A stretch of DNA of 64,000 nt from Alloalcanivorax dieselolei B5. Its GTDB lineage: Bacteria; Pseudomonadota; Gammaproteobacteria; Pseudomonadales; Alcanivoracaceae. This document shows positions 7,973 through 15,608 of the stretch, piece by piece. The DNA lies in assembly GCF_000300005.1 (NCBI RefSeq), contig NC_018691.1:4607001-4671000 (forward strand), written 5' to 3'. The notes under the pieces were generated by a model that was given only the letters and a program-made list of their open reading frames with translations, searched no databases and was not told the DNA's origin. Within the stretch, counting starts at the first letter, position 1, and each line of letters opens with the position of its first letter. The position numbers and the translations under genes were made by a program.

Positions 7973-8947
7973 TCAGGCTCCTTGTAGACCGTTGACGACG
8001 TTGACCGGCCGTCCGTTGCGCCAGGCGTGGATGTTCTCCACTACCTGGTCGACCATTCGCTGACGACACTCGGTACTGACCCAGGCGCTGTGCGGAGTGA
8101 CGATCAGGTTCGGCACATCGCCGCTGAGCAGAGGGTGATCCGCCGCCGGCGGCTCCTGGCTGAGCACGTCGAGGGCGGCACCGCCCAAATGCCCGGCCCG
8201 CAATGACCGCTCCAACGCCGCCTCATCCACCAGCGGCCCGCGGGCGGTATTGATCAGGAAAGCGCCGGGACGCATGGCAGCCAGGAAATCATCATTGACC
8301 AGCCCCTGGGTGTCTTCGGTGAGCGGACAATGCAAGCTGATAACGTCGGCGCGACGGAGAAACTCCGGCAGCGGCACCCGGTCCGGCGCCGGGCTCGCGT
8401 CAGGACGCAGTGACGCGGCCACCAGCACATCCATGCCCAGTGCCCGGGCGATGGCCGCCACCCTCTGTCCCAGAGCGCCGTAGCCGATAATACCGAGGGT
8501 ACGGCCGGCCAGATCCACCACCGGGTAATCCATGCGACAGAACATGGTGGACTCGCTCCAGCGGCCCCGTTGGGCATCCCGGTCGTATCGATGCCATTGC
8601 GTGGCGAGGCCCAGCATCAGCGCCATCGCGTGCTGCGCCACGGTGGCGGTGGAGTAGCCCACCACGTTGCTGACCACGATGCCTTTTTCCCGCGCCGCGT
8701 CCAGATCCACGTTATTGGTGCCGGTGGCGGAGATACCGATAAACTTGAGGTCCGGACAAGCGTCCATGGTGGCCCGGTCGATGACCACCTTGTTGGTCAC
8801 CGCCACGGCGGCGCCGGCCAGACGTTCGGCCACCTGTTCCGGGGCGGTGCGGTCATGGAAGGTCCAGCCGGACAGCGCGGCCCGCAGCGCCGACAAATCC
8901 AGTTCGGAGGGCTTGATGGTTTCGATGTCGAGAAATACGCCTTGCAT
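7973..8947 (-). CDS. D-2-hydroxyacid dehydrogenase (glycerate/hydroxypyruvate reductase type)
   Basis: A 324-residue NAD(P)-dependent D-2-hydroxyacid dehydrogenase. The Rossmann motif is LGIIGYGALGQRVA (around residue 145). The catalytic residues are Arg in NTARGPLVDEAAL, Glu in DVLSQEPPAADHPLL and His in LIVTPHSAWVS. The N-terminal substrate-domain motif ISATGTNNVDLDAAREKGIVV is present. It reduces 2-oxoacids such as hydroxypyruvate or glyoxylate; the side chain is not predictable. It is divergent from the DUF523 gene by 36 bases and upstream of the YjbQ gene in the same direction. Confidence 0.92.
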   Translation of the reverse strand: MQGVFLDIETIKPSELDLSALRAALSGWTFHDRTAPEQVAERLAGAAVAVTNKVVIDRATMDACPDLKFIGISATGTNNVDLDAAREKGIVVSNVVGYSTATVAQHAMALMLGLATQWHRYDRDAQRGRWSESTMFCRMDYPVVDLAGRTLGIIGYGALGQRVAAIARALGMDVLVAASLRPDASPAPDRVPLPEFLRRADVISLHCPLTEDTQGLVNDDFLAAMRPGAFLINTARGPLVDEAALERSLRAGHLGGAALDVLSQEPPAADHPLLSGDVPNLIVTPHSAWVSTECRQRMVDQVVENIHAWRNGRPVNVVNGLQGA

Positions 8948-8983
8948 GGGAGATCCTTCGTTGTGAAACCGGACGGGCCCACT

Positions 8984-9670
8984 ATGCTAACGGAATTGCT
9001 CAGGGAAATGGGCTTCGAGCCTTCCCCGGAACGCCCGGAGCCGCCCCGGGTGGCGGCCAGCGCCTGCCTGCTGGGCCAGCCGGTGCGCTACGACGGCGGC
9101 CACAAGTACCATTCCACCGTGGCCAACACCCTGGCGGCCCGGGTTACCCTGGTGCCGCTATGCCCGGAAACCGCCATCGGCCTGCCAGTGCCTCGCCCCC
9201 CGATCCAGGTGGTGCTTGTGGGCGAGGCGCAGCGCGTGCGCGGCCTGGCCGCGCCGAACGAAGATTTCAGTGATGCCCTGGCGGATTACGCCGACGGCCT
9301 GGCGCTGGCACTGGACGGCGTGGTGCTGAAGTCGCGTTCACCCAGTTGCGGCTTTGGCACCACACCGCTGCATGACGAGAGCGGCCGGGAACTCGGCTTC
9401 ACCAGCGGCGCTTTCGCCGCCCGGCTCCATGCCCGTCTGCCGTTCTTGCCACTGTGCAACGACAGCGATCTGGATGAGGATGGCGTGCTCACTGATTTCC
9501 TGCTGCAAGTCCACTGCCATCGCCACTGGCGGCTGGGCGGCTCCCTTGCCGATCTGCGACAGCGGGCACAACACCTTGCTCCGGGCCCTCGGCAGTTGCT
9601 ATTGAGGTATTTGCAGCGTTTTGAACGCCATCACCGTCCCTTTACCAAATCCACATCACCACAGCGGTGA
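8984..9670 (+). CDS. DUF523 domain protein
   Basis: A 228-residue protein with a DUF523 domain in the first two thirds: ACLLGQPVRYDGGHK, LVPLCPETAIGLPVPRPPIQ and VLKSRSPSCGFGT are its three signatures, with conserved Cys, Pro-Glu and Ser-Pro-Ser-Cys-Gly. Usual DUF523-only proteins are near 150 residues; here about 70 more follow, ending in a basic segment. Some homologues are fused to DUF1722, but the tail here is too short for that. The function is unproven, and the cysteine pattern hints at metal or Fe-S binding. Its last 29 bases overlap the end of the convergent DUF4112 gene. Confidence 0.85.
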   Translation: MLTELLREMGFEPSPERPEPPRVAASACLLGQPVRYDGGHKYHSTVANTLAARVTLVPLCPETAIGLPVPRPPIQVVLVGEAQRVRGLAAPNEDFSDALADYADGLALALDGVVLKSRSPSCGFGTTPLHDESGRELGFTSGAFAARLHARLPFLPLCNDSDLDEDGVLTDFLLQVHCHRHWRLGGSLADLRQRAQHLAPGPRQLLLRYLQRFERHHRPFTKSTSPQR

Positions 9671-10094
9671 TGACCGCGAACAACACGCACAGCCCAAGGA
9701 AAGGCCACCACGGAAACCGTTGCTTCGGTTCTTCTTCCAACTGCTCATAAAGGTACTCACGCAGCAATCGGGTATTGCGCGTATTCGCTTTGAACACCGC
9801 GTCGAAGGCATCACCGACCACTGGCAGCAGGCCGCCGAGAAAGTCCACCAGGATGTTGCGCACCATGCGCCGTTTGACCTTGCCGCTGGCGCCGACTTTC
9901 TGCGCCTGCAACAACACATAACTGGACAGCACCAACCCCACCACGTCGCCGATACCCGGAATCAGCCCGATAATGGCTTCCAGGCCGATACGAAAGCGGG
10001 TGAAAGGAATACCGATACTGGAGTCGGTCCAGGTGCTGAACCGGTCAAGCCGTTCCAGCACCGCCTGATAACGCTGACGTTCCTGTTCATCCAT
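9642..10094 (-). CDS. DUF4112 membrane protein
   Basis: A 150-residue protein carrying DUF4112: FRIGLEAIIGLIPGIGDVVGLVLSSYVLLQA followed by VDFLGGLLPVVGDAFDAVFKANTRNTRLL is the diagnostic pair. Two hydrophobic stretches lie in the domain, and a C-terminal membrane span (FLGLCVLFAVITAVVMWIW) ends the protein. The function is unknown; it is presumably in the inner membrane. It shares a direction with speA, whose stop is 33 bases upstream of this start, so read-through is possible. Confidence 0.88.
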   Translation of the reverse strand: MDEQERQRYQAVLERLDRFSTWTDSSIGIPFTRFRIGLEAIIGLIPGIGDVVGLVLSSYVLLQAQKVGASGKVKRRMVRNILVDFLGGLLPVVGDAFDAVFKANTRNTRLLREYLYEQLEEEPKQRFPWWPFLGLCVLFAVITAVVMWIW

Positions 10095-10126
10095 GCACTG
10101 ATCTCCTTTCCAGTCTGCGGAATCGG

Positions 10127-12007
10127 TTATTCCAGATAGGTGTAACCGGCCAGACCGTCGCGAATGTCGTTCAGAAACACCTGCCGGCGTGATTCGTCCA
10201 GATGCGCATCACGGCATCGGTTTTCCAAGGTTTCCAGCAACCGCTGGGGATCGAAATTAACGTAACGCAGCACGCTACTGACGGTGTCGCCTTGAATCGC
10301 GTGGGCCAGTTCAATGTCGCCATTCTCCGTGACCGTAACATCCACCGAGTCGGTGTCACCGAACAGGTTGTGCATGTCACCAAGAATCTCCTGGTAAGCG
10401 CCAACCATGAAGATACCAAGATGGCCATTCAGGGTCTCCGGCAGCGGCAGGCTGCTTTCCACGCCCTCACCGTCCACGTACTGATCGATACGGCCATCCG
10501 AGTCGCAGGTGATGTCCTGCAAGACCCCCCGGCGGGTGGCCGGCTGATCGAGCCCGGACAAAGGCAGCACCGGAAACACCTGATCGATACCCCAGACATC
10601 CGGTACCGACTGGAACACGGAGAAGTTGACGAACAACTTGTCCGCCAGACGTTCATTGAGCTGGTCCAGCAGCTCCCGCTGCTGCCGGCGGCGCGGATCC
10701 AGGCGCTGGCGCAAGCGCAGCAGTGCATTCACGTACAACTGCTCGGCGCGGGCACGTTCGACGATGCCGAGGTCCCCGTTAAGGTAACGCAGTTGCAGAT
10801 CCTGCCAGGCGCCCATCAGTTCCGGATACAGCTCCAGCAGGTTGCCCTCGCCGCGTTCCAGTTGCCCGTTCAACCGCCACAGCTCGTGCAGTTCCACACT
10901 GTCGTCGGCACCGGGCGGGGCCACCTCCGCCACGGTCTGGCGTTCTTCGTCGGTGATATTGAGCAACAGCACCGCGTGATGGGCGGTGAGCGCGCGGCCG
11001 GACTCGGAAATCACGTCAGGGTGCGGCAAGTCGTGGGCGGCGCACTGTTCAGCCAGAGTATGAACAATATGCCAGGCGTAGTCGGCCACGCCATAGTTCA
11101 TCGAGCAGTAGGAACGCGAGTGGGTGCCTTCGTAATCCACGCCGAGGCCACCGCCCACGTCCACGGTATCCACCGGCGCGCCCAGGCCGCGCAGTTCCAC
11201 ATAGTAGCGGGCCGCCTCGCGCATGCCGGCCTTGATGTCCTGGATGTTGGCCACCTGGGAGCCCAGGTGAAAATGCAACATGCGCACACAGGACAACTTG
11301 CCGGCGTCCCGGCAGTGCGCCACCGCCTCGATCAGTTGCGGCGCGCTCAGGCCGAATTTGGATTTCTCGCCCCCGGTGTTCTGCCAGTTGCCCTTGCCGA
11401 TGTTCATCAGGCGCACGCGCAGGCCAATGATCGGCTGTACCCCGATCCGGTCCGCCTCTTCCAGCAGCAGTGGCAGCTCCGAGAGCTTTTCCACCACGAT
11501 ATGCACCTTGAACCCCAGCGTCTGGCCCATCAGCGCCAGACGCAGGTATTCACGATCCTTATAGCCGTTGCAGACCACCGTGTCGCCGGGATTGGACAGC
11601 GCCAGCACCGCCAGCAGCTCGGGCTTGGAGCCGGCTTCCAGGCCGACCCGGTCACCGTCTTCACGGGCGCGGATGATCTCATGCACCACCCGGCGCTGCT
11701 GATTCACCTTGATCGGATAAACCGGTGTGTACTCCCCCCGGTATTGCAGATCGTCAATGGCGGCCCCGAAGGCGCCGGACAAACGCCGCACCCGGTCCCT
11801 GAGAATGCCGGAGAAGCGGGCCAGCACCGGAGGCCGCAACCCGGCCTGCCGGCAGGCTTCCAGCACCGTTTCCAACGGCGCCTCGGTGCCATCGCCACCC
11901 CGCGGCCGCACGCACAGGCGCCCCCGGTCATCGATACGGAAATAGCCATCCCCCCAGCGATCCACATTGTAGATGGCGTCAAAGGGGCGTTCCGGGGTGG
12001 TGCTCAT
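10127..12007 (-). CDS. speA: Biosynthetic arginine decarboxylase
   Basis: A 626-residue PLP-dependent arginine decarboxylase, the normal SpeA size. It converts arginine to agmatine, the first step of putrescine/spermidine synthesis. The PLP-binding lysine is in YTPVYPIKVNQQ (Lys100). LEAGSKPELLAVLAL, the glycine-rich VDVGGGLGVDYEGT and the C-terminal NLFGDTDSVDV motif are all typical. The gene is divergent from speE, which uses its pathway's later product, so the two belong to one polyamine locus. The start at 12007 gives the standard N-terminus. Confidence 0.96.
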   Translation of the reverse strand: MSTTPERPFDAIYNVDRWGDGYFRIDDRGRLCVRPRGGDGTEAPLETVLEACRQAGLRPPVLARFSGILRDRVRRLSGAFGAAIDDLQYRGEYTPVYPIKVNQQRRVVHEIIRAREDGDRVGLEAGSKPELLAVLALSNPGDTVVCNGYKDREYLRLALMGQTLGFKVHIVVEKLSELPLLLEEADRIGVQPIIGLRVRLMNIGKGNWQNTGGEKSKFGLSAPQLIEAVAHCRDAGKLSCVRMLHFHLGSQVANIQDIKAGMREAARYYVELRGLGAPVDTVDVGGGLGVDYEGTHSRSYCSMNYGVADYAWHIVHTLAEQCAAHDLPHPDVISESGRALTAHHAVLLLNITDEERQTVAEVAPPGADDSVELHELWRLNGQLERGEGNLLELYPELMGAWQDLQLRYLNGDLGIVERARAEQLYVNALLRLRQRLDPRRRQQRELLDQLNERLADKLFVNFSVFQSVPDVWGIDQVFPVLPLSGLDQPATRRGVLQDITCDSDGRIDQYVDGEGVESSLPLPETLNGHLGIFMVGAYQEILGDMHNLFGDTDSVDVTVTENGDIELAHAIQGDTVSSVLRYVNFDPQRLLETLENRCRDAHLDESRRQVFLNDIRDGLAGYTYLE

Positions 12008-12099
12008 AGGCTGGTGATCCTTGCTGATGAGGATGAGGGCAGCCCCAATTATGGGCCATCATGGAGGGGTGGCAAATCCTTGCTTCGGTATAATTCGCC

Positions 12100-12121
12100 G
12101 GACGTCTGACGTCAGACGTCC
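12100..12121. promoter_or_regulatory. Perfect 22-bp palindrome between speA and speE
   Basis: GGACGTCTGAC is followed directly by its reverse complement GTCAGACGTCC, extended by one more C/G pair on each side (12099, 12122). Five bases upstream is a perfect TATAAT (12089-12094), though I see no good -35. It could be an operator, or the first hairpin of a short leader that ends at the terminator-like hairpin 12134-12160. Confidence 0.6.
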
Positions 12122-12133
12122 GACCTCTTATTT

Positions 12134-12160
12134 AAAGCGCCCGGCGTCCGGCGCTTTTCT
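12134..12160 (+). terminator. Terminator-like hairpin ahead of speE (possible attenuator)
   Basis: AAAGCGCC (12134-12141) pairs with GGCGCTTT (12150-12157) around an eight-base loop, followed by TTTTCT. It sits 85 bases upstream of speE on the same strand, so a transcript from the TATAAT at 12089 would meet it before reaching the gene. Confidence 0.6.
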
Positions 12161-12244
12161 ATAGGCGCCAGTACCACGGCGCAGTACAATCGGCGCCGTT
12201 CCATTTACTGTTTTTCTCCACCACCCATCAGCGGGAAGAGTCCT

Positions 12245-13105
12245 ATGAGTGCCCAAGACGGCAACTGGTTCATCGAGCATTTCGACTCCGCCGGCGTGGC
12301 CTTCGGCCTGCGCCTCAAGCAAAAGCTGGAAGCGGTGCAAACCCCCTACCAGCACATCGAAATGTGGGAAACCGACACCTTTGGCTATCTGATGACCATC
12401 GACGGCGCCACCATGCTGAGCAGCCGCGATAACTTCCTCTATCACGAAATGATGGCGCACCCGGCCCTGTTCGCGCACGCGGCACCGCGCCGGGTATTGA
12501 TCATCGGCGGCGGCGATTGCGGCACCCTGCGCGAGGTACTGCGCCACGGCGGTGTGGAAAAAGCGGTGCAGATCGACATCGACGAACAGGTCACCCGCTT
12601 CTCCGAGAAGTACTTCCCGGAATTGTGCGAGTCCAACGACGATCCCCGCGCCGAGCTGCGCTTCGAGGACGGCGTCAAGTTCATGCAGGAGTGCGAGCCC
12701 GGCCAGTTCGACGTCATCATCGTCGATTCCACCGATCCGGTGGGGCCCGCGGAAGGGCTGTTCAAGGCGGAGTTCTTCCGTCACTGCCACCGCGTGCTCG
12801 CCGATGGCGGGGTCTTGGTACAGCAATCGGAGTCACCGCTGCTGCACAGCGACACCATCATCCGCGACCTGCATGTGAACATGCGCGAGGCCGGTTTTGA
12901 TCACACCCAGACCCTGCCGTTCCCGCAGCCGGTCTATCCCAGCGGCTGGTGGAGCTGCACCCTGGCCGGCAAAGGCTGTGATGTCGGTGCCTTCCGCGAG
13001 GCGGACGCCGCCGGCAAGGACTTCGACACCCGCTATTACAGCAACGCCATCCACCATGGCGCCCTGACCCTGCCGCCGTTCATGAGCGCCGCCATCGGCA
13101 CCTGA
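12245..13105 (+). CDS. speE: Spermidine synthase
   Basis: A 286-residue polyamine aminopropyltransferase, which transfers the aminopropyl group from decarboxylated S-adenosylmethionine to putrescine. The family pattern is complete: the LMTIDGATMLSSRDNFLYHEMMAHPALFAH segment, the nucleotide-binding VLIIGGGDCGTLREVLRH, and the catalytic stretch FDVIIVDSTDPVGPAEGLF with Asp in DSTDP. IDIDEQVTRFSEKYFPEL follows the nucleotide motif as usual. The start is preceded by GGGAAGAG. Its 237-base spacer with speA holds a palindrome and a terminator-like hairpin that may control it. Confidence 0.96.
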   Translation: MSAQDGNWFIEHFDSAGVAFGLRLKQKLEAVQTPYQHIEMWETDTFGYLMTIDGATMLSSRDNFLYHEMMAHPALFAHAAPRRVLIIGGGDCGTLREVLRHGGVEKAVQIDIDEQVTRFSEKYFPELCESNDDPRAELRFEDGVKFMQECEPGQFDVIIVDSTDPVGPAEGLFKAEFFRHCHRVLADGGVLVQQSESPLLHSDTIIRDLHVNMREAGFDHTQTLPFPQPVYPSGWWSCTLAGKGCDVGAFREADAAGKDFDTRYYSNAIHHGALTLPPFMSAAIGT

Positions 13106-13109
13106 GGGG

Positions 13110-13320
13110 TTGACAGTTGATAGTGGACAGTTGACAGCGACGCGAGACAGGATCAATTGATTTGAAAGCAAAGAGGCCGCGCCTGAAGCTTGGCGCGGCC
13201 TCTTTGCTCTTGGAACAAAAACAACACCAGGAAAAACGGATCTTGCTGATGCGCAAAGGGTTTTTGCGTAAACGCATTTATTTCGTTTTTCACTGTCAAC
13301 TGTCCACTATCAACTGTCAA
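13110..13320. repeat. 211-bp element with 28-bp perfect inverted ends and an internal 16-bp hairpin
   Basis: The 28 bases at 13110-13137 (starting TTGACAGTTGATAGTGGACA) recur exactly as reverse complement at 13293-13320. Each arm itself contains GACAGTTGA twice. Inside, GCAAAGAGGCCGCGCC (13168-13183) pairs perfectly with 13192-13207 around TGAAGCTT. The element fills the whole space between convergent speE and the HCCA isomerase gene and overlaps the last bases of the isomerase frame at 13317-13320. It is non-coding and MITE-like in shape. The internal hairpin probably also stops transcription. Confidence 0.85.
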
Positions 13321-13907
13321 CTCTTCCCAAGCTCTTCTTCCACCCAATCCAGACGGTCCTGGCCGAAAAACATTTCGTCGCCGACAAACATTGTCGGGGC
13401 GCCGAAGATGCCGCGGGACACGGCTTCTTCCGTGGTCTTTTTCAGCGCGTCCTTAACCTCCGGCTGCTGGGCCCGGGCCGCCCATTCCGCCGGATCAAGA
13501 CCGGCTTCCTGGAGGGTCGCGCCAAGCACTTCCAGCTCATCCAGTTTGCGTTCCCGCAGCCACATCCCTTCGAACAGCGCGCGCAGCATGGTGTCCCATT
13601 GCGGCGTGTTCAAGGCGGCGGTGAGCAGACGCATGCAGTTCAGCGTATTCACCGGAAAATGCGGGTTCTGCTTGAGGGGCACACCATATCGCCGGGCATA
13701 GCGCTGCATGTCCTTTCGAGTGTACAAGCCCTTGAGCGGAACCGTCGCCGGGGAGGCGTTACCGGTGGCCTTGAATACCCCACCAAGCAACATCGGCCGG
13801 TACACCAGTTCAGCGCCATGACGTTCGGCGATTCCGGGTAATTGGGTCCAGGCCAGATAGGTGGTGGGGCTGCCCACGTCGAAGAAGAATTCCACGGTTT
13901 TGCTCAT
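13317..13907 (-). CDS. 2-hydroxychromene-2-carboxylate isomerase-like DsbA-fold protein
   Basis: A 196-residue member of the HCCA isomerase / kappa-class glutathione transferase family (thioredoxin fold). The N-terminus VEFFFDVGSPTTYLAW contains the Ser used for glutathione in NahD-type enzymes. PHFPVNTLNCMRLL and the C-terminal GIFGAPTMFVGDEMFFGQDRLDWVEEEL are characteristic. Classical members act in naphthalene breakdown, but many homologues sit in lipid or xenobiotic loci with unknown substrates, so the name gives the family only. It starts one base after the stop of the SDR upstream, so they are surely co-transcribed. Confidence 0.9.
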   Translation of the reverse strand: MSKTVEFFFDVGSPTTYLAWTQLPGIAERHGAELVYRPMLLGGVFKATGNASPATVPLKGLYTRKDMQRYARRYGVPLKQNPHFPVNTLNCMRLLTAALNTPQWDTMLRALFEGMWLRERKLDELEVLGATLQEAGLDPAEWAARAQQPEVKDALKKTTEEAVSRGIFGAPTMFVGDEMFFGQDRLDWVEEELGKS

Positions 13908-13908
13908 C

Positions 13909-14634
13909 TCAAAAGGTCTCCATCCAGGGTCTCAGATCCAGCTCATGGGTCCAGGTATCACGGGGCTGTTGATGCAGCGTCCAGTAAGTATCGGCAATGT
14001 GCTCGGGGTTGAGGATACCGTCCTGCTCCTTGAGCGCGTAACGCTGGGGAAAGTTGTCACGGATAAAGGCGGTATCAATGGCGCCATCGATGATGCTGTG
14101 CGCCACATGGATGCCCTCCGGTCCCAGCTCCCGCGCCATGCTTTGGGCCAGTGCGCGCAGCGCGAACTTGGCGCCGGCAAAAGCGGAGAAGCCACGACCA
14201 CCGCGCAGCGACGCGGTGGCGCCGGTGAAAATGATGGTGCCGCGCCCTCGGGGCACCATCACCCGCGCCGCCTCACGTCCGGCCAGGAAACCGGCGAACG
14301 CCGCCATCTCCCAGACCTTGCGATAGACCCGGGCAGTGGTGTCACGGATCGGAAAGTTGACGTTGGCGCCAATGTTGAACACCAATACCTCCAGAGGCCC
14401 CACCTCCTGTTCGATGGTATCCACCAGGGCCACCGCCTGCTCTTCATCACGGGCGTCGGAGCCAAAGGCGCGGGCCTCTCCGCCCTCCGCTTCGATCTCA
14501 GCCACCAGGTCCGCCAGGGATTCCTTCTGGCGTCGGCTGACACAGGCCACATAACCCTCGCGGGCGAAGCGTCGGGCAATGGCGCCGCCGGTGGCATCGC
14601 CGGCCCCCACCACCAAGATCGCGGGTTTGCTCAT
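13909..14634 (-). CDS. SDR-like protein with Phe in place of the catalytic Tyr
   Basis: A 241-residue short-chain dehydrogenase relative. The cofactor region is VVGAGDATGGAIARRF, a GxGxxxGG variant, and FNIGANVNF replaces the usual NNAG. Where classical enzymes have YxxxK, this one reads FAGAK (in FSAFAGAKFALRALAQSMARELG), so the active-site Tyr is missing while the Lys remains. The Ser-containing TGATASLRGG stretch is present. Either the proton donor is replaced or the protein is not an oxidoreductase. The start at 14634 has AGGAGAG upstream. It forms an operon with the HCCA isomerase-like gene and is divergent from an HxlR regulator. Confidence 0.85.
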   Translation of the reverse strand: MSKPAILVVGAGDATGGAIARRFAREGYVACVSRRQKESLADLVAEIEAEGGEARAFGSDARDEEQAVALVDTIEQEVGPLEVLVFNIGANVNFPIRDTTARVYRKVWEMAAFAGFLAGREAARVMVPRGRGTIIFTGATASLRGGRGFSAFAGAKFALRALAQSMARELGPEGIHVAHSIIDGAIDTAFIRDNFPQRYALKEQDGILNPEHIADTYWTLHQQPRDTWTHELDLRPWMETF

Positions 14635-14649
14635 GACTCTCTCCTGATT

Positions 14650-14705
14650 GCACCACGGTCGGCCCACTGCACCGCGATCAACATATGCACCACGGTCAAC
14701 ATAAC
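14650..14705. repeat. Three imperfect ~18-bp tandem repeats in the SDR/HxlR intergenic region
   Basis: Units begin GCACCACGGTC (14650), GCACCGCGATCAACATAT (14669) and GCACCACGGTCAACATAAC (14687). They lie just upstream of the SDR start, a place suited to repeated regulator contacts. Confidence 0.6.
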
Positions 14706-14728
14706 GGTACCGACCATCGACATTGAAA

Positions 14729-14743
14729 GTTCCAAAAAGGAAC
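14729..14743. promoter_or_regulatory. Putative HxlR-family operator
   Basis: GTTCC-AAAAA-GGAAC is a perfect inverted repeat in the divergent region between the SDR and HxlR genes, about 67 bases ahead of the regulator start. It is a reasonable autoregulatory site for a dimeric winged-helix protein, but this is inferred. Confidence 0.45.
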
Positions 14744-14809
14744 CAAATAGTCCATTCTTTTTTAGAACCTGTCAAACCTCTATACTGCGGCGTGGTTAAG
14801 GAGATACTT

Positions 14810-15322
14810 ATGCGCTGGCAAGATCTGGATCAGGAGCCCTGCTCCATGGCCCGCACCCTGGCGGTGATCGGCGACCGCTGGACGCTGTTGATATTGCGGG
14901 ATTGTTTTCTCGGCGTGCGCCGGTTCGAGCGTTTCCAGGAACGGCTGGGGATCACCCGGCATGTGCTCAGCGACCGGCTGCGCAAGCTGGTGGCGGCCGG
15001 TGTACTGGAGAAGCGGGCTTACCAGGAACGGCCCCCGCGGGAAGAGTATCGCCTCACCACCATGGGGCTGGAACTGCACCCGGCGATCATTCACCTGGTG
15101 CAATGGGGCGACCGCTGGCTGTCCGATGACCATGGCGCCCCGCTGCAGCATATTCACCGCGGTCATGGACACCGTTTCCAGGCTCAGCTCACCTGCGCCG
15201 ATTGCGGCGACGTGGTGGGACCGCGGGATGTCACCGTGGCGGCCAACCCGGCCCTGGCGCAACAACTGGAACTGCCCGACGAAGGCCGGTCACCGGACAC
15301 CGCCTGGCGGCAGGGTGGATGA
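14810..15322 (+). CDS. HxlR family winged-helix regulator
   Basis: A 170-residue HxlR-type regulator. CSMARTLAVIGDRWTLLILRD is the family's opening helix, with the conserved Cys that senses electrophiles in several members. FERFQERLGITRHVLSDRLRKLVAAGVL is the recognition region, and REEYRLTTMGLELHPAI forms the wing. The C-terminal 50 residues carry a CADCGD motif, perhaps a small metal site. The start at 14810 has AAGGAG seven bases upstream. It is divergent from the SDR-isomerase pair, its probable target. Confidence 0.9.
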   Translation: MRWQDLDQEPCSMARTLAVIGDRWTLLILRDCFLGVRRFERFQERLGITRHVLSDRLRKLVAAGVLEKRAYQERPPREEYRLTTMGLELHPAIIHLVQWGDRWLSDDHGAPLQHIHRGHGHRFQAQLTCADCGDVVGPRDVTVAANPALAQQLELPDEGRSPDTAWRQGG

Positions 15323-15353
15323 CCGGGTGACCGCCATGGACGGCGGTCATAAA

Positions 15354-15378
15354 AAAAGGGAGCCAAAGGCTCCCTTTT
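15354..15378. terminator. Bidirectional rho-independent terminator
   Basis: AAAAGGGAGCC pairs with GGCTCCCTTTT around AAA. A- and T-rich flanks on both sides let it serve the HxlR gene on the plus strand and the small membrane-protein gene on the minus strand. Confidence 0.85.
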
Positions 15379-15399
15379 CTGAGTGGCCACAACCCAAAA

Positions 15400-15498
15400 T
15401 CAGCCACCCACCTGTACCGCTACGGCCCAAGCCACGACTCCCAGAATGACGATCAGCAGCACCCGACGTCGCACCAGGGGCCAATTGACGTGCCACAT
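15400..15498 (-). CDS. 32-residue single-span membrane protein
   Basis: A short gene with an ATG at 15496-15498 and a GGGGGAA ribosome site six bases upstream. It encodes MWHVNWPLVRRRVLLIVILG and a further 12 residues ending VAVQVGG. There is a short basic N-terminal part (RRR) and one hydrophobic span of about 18 residues, so it would sit in the inner membrane with its N-terminus inside. A strong terminator follows at 15354-15378. It resembles small DUF2474-type proteins in layout, but no cytochrome bd genes are nearby, so I give no family. Support rests on the ribosome site, composition and terminator. Confidence 0.55.
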   Translation of the reverse strand: MWHVNWPLVRRRVLLIVILGVVAWAVAVQVGG

Positions 15499-15608
15499 GG
15501 TCGGTTCCCCCTTCATTTTTGGTCTCCCCGCGACAGCGGGGAGCTAAAACGGTACAAGTGAGACATAAGTCACACAATACGAACAAAGAGGGAACAGAAA
15601 CCACCGCA

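Noticed and set aside
10202-12109. 635-codon open frame on the strand opposite speA
   Set aside because: It is an antisense shadow of a high-GC gene with no family match; speA has complete catalytic motifs.
13162-13701. Plus-strand frame crossing the 211-bp palindromic element
   Set aside because: Made of the repeat arms and antisense isomerase sequence.
14650-14705. Tandem units as a possible CRISPR array
   Set aside because: Units are imperfect and directly adjacent, with no spacers and no cas genes in the window.
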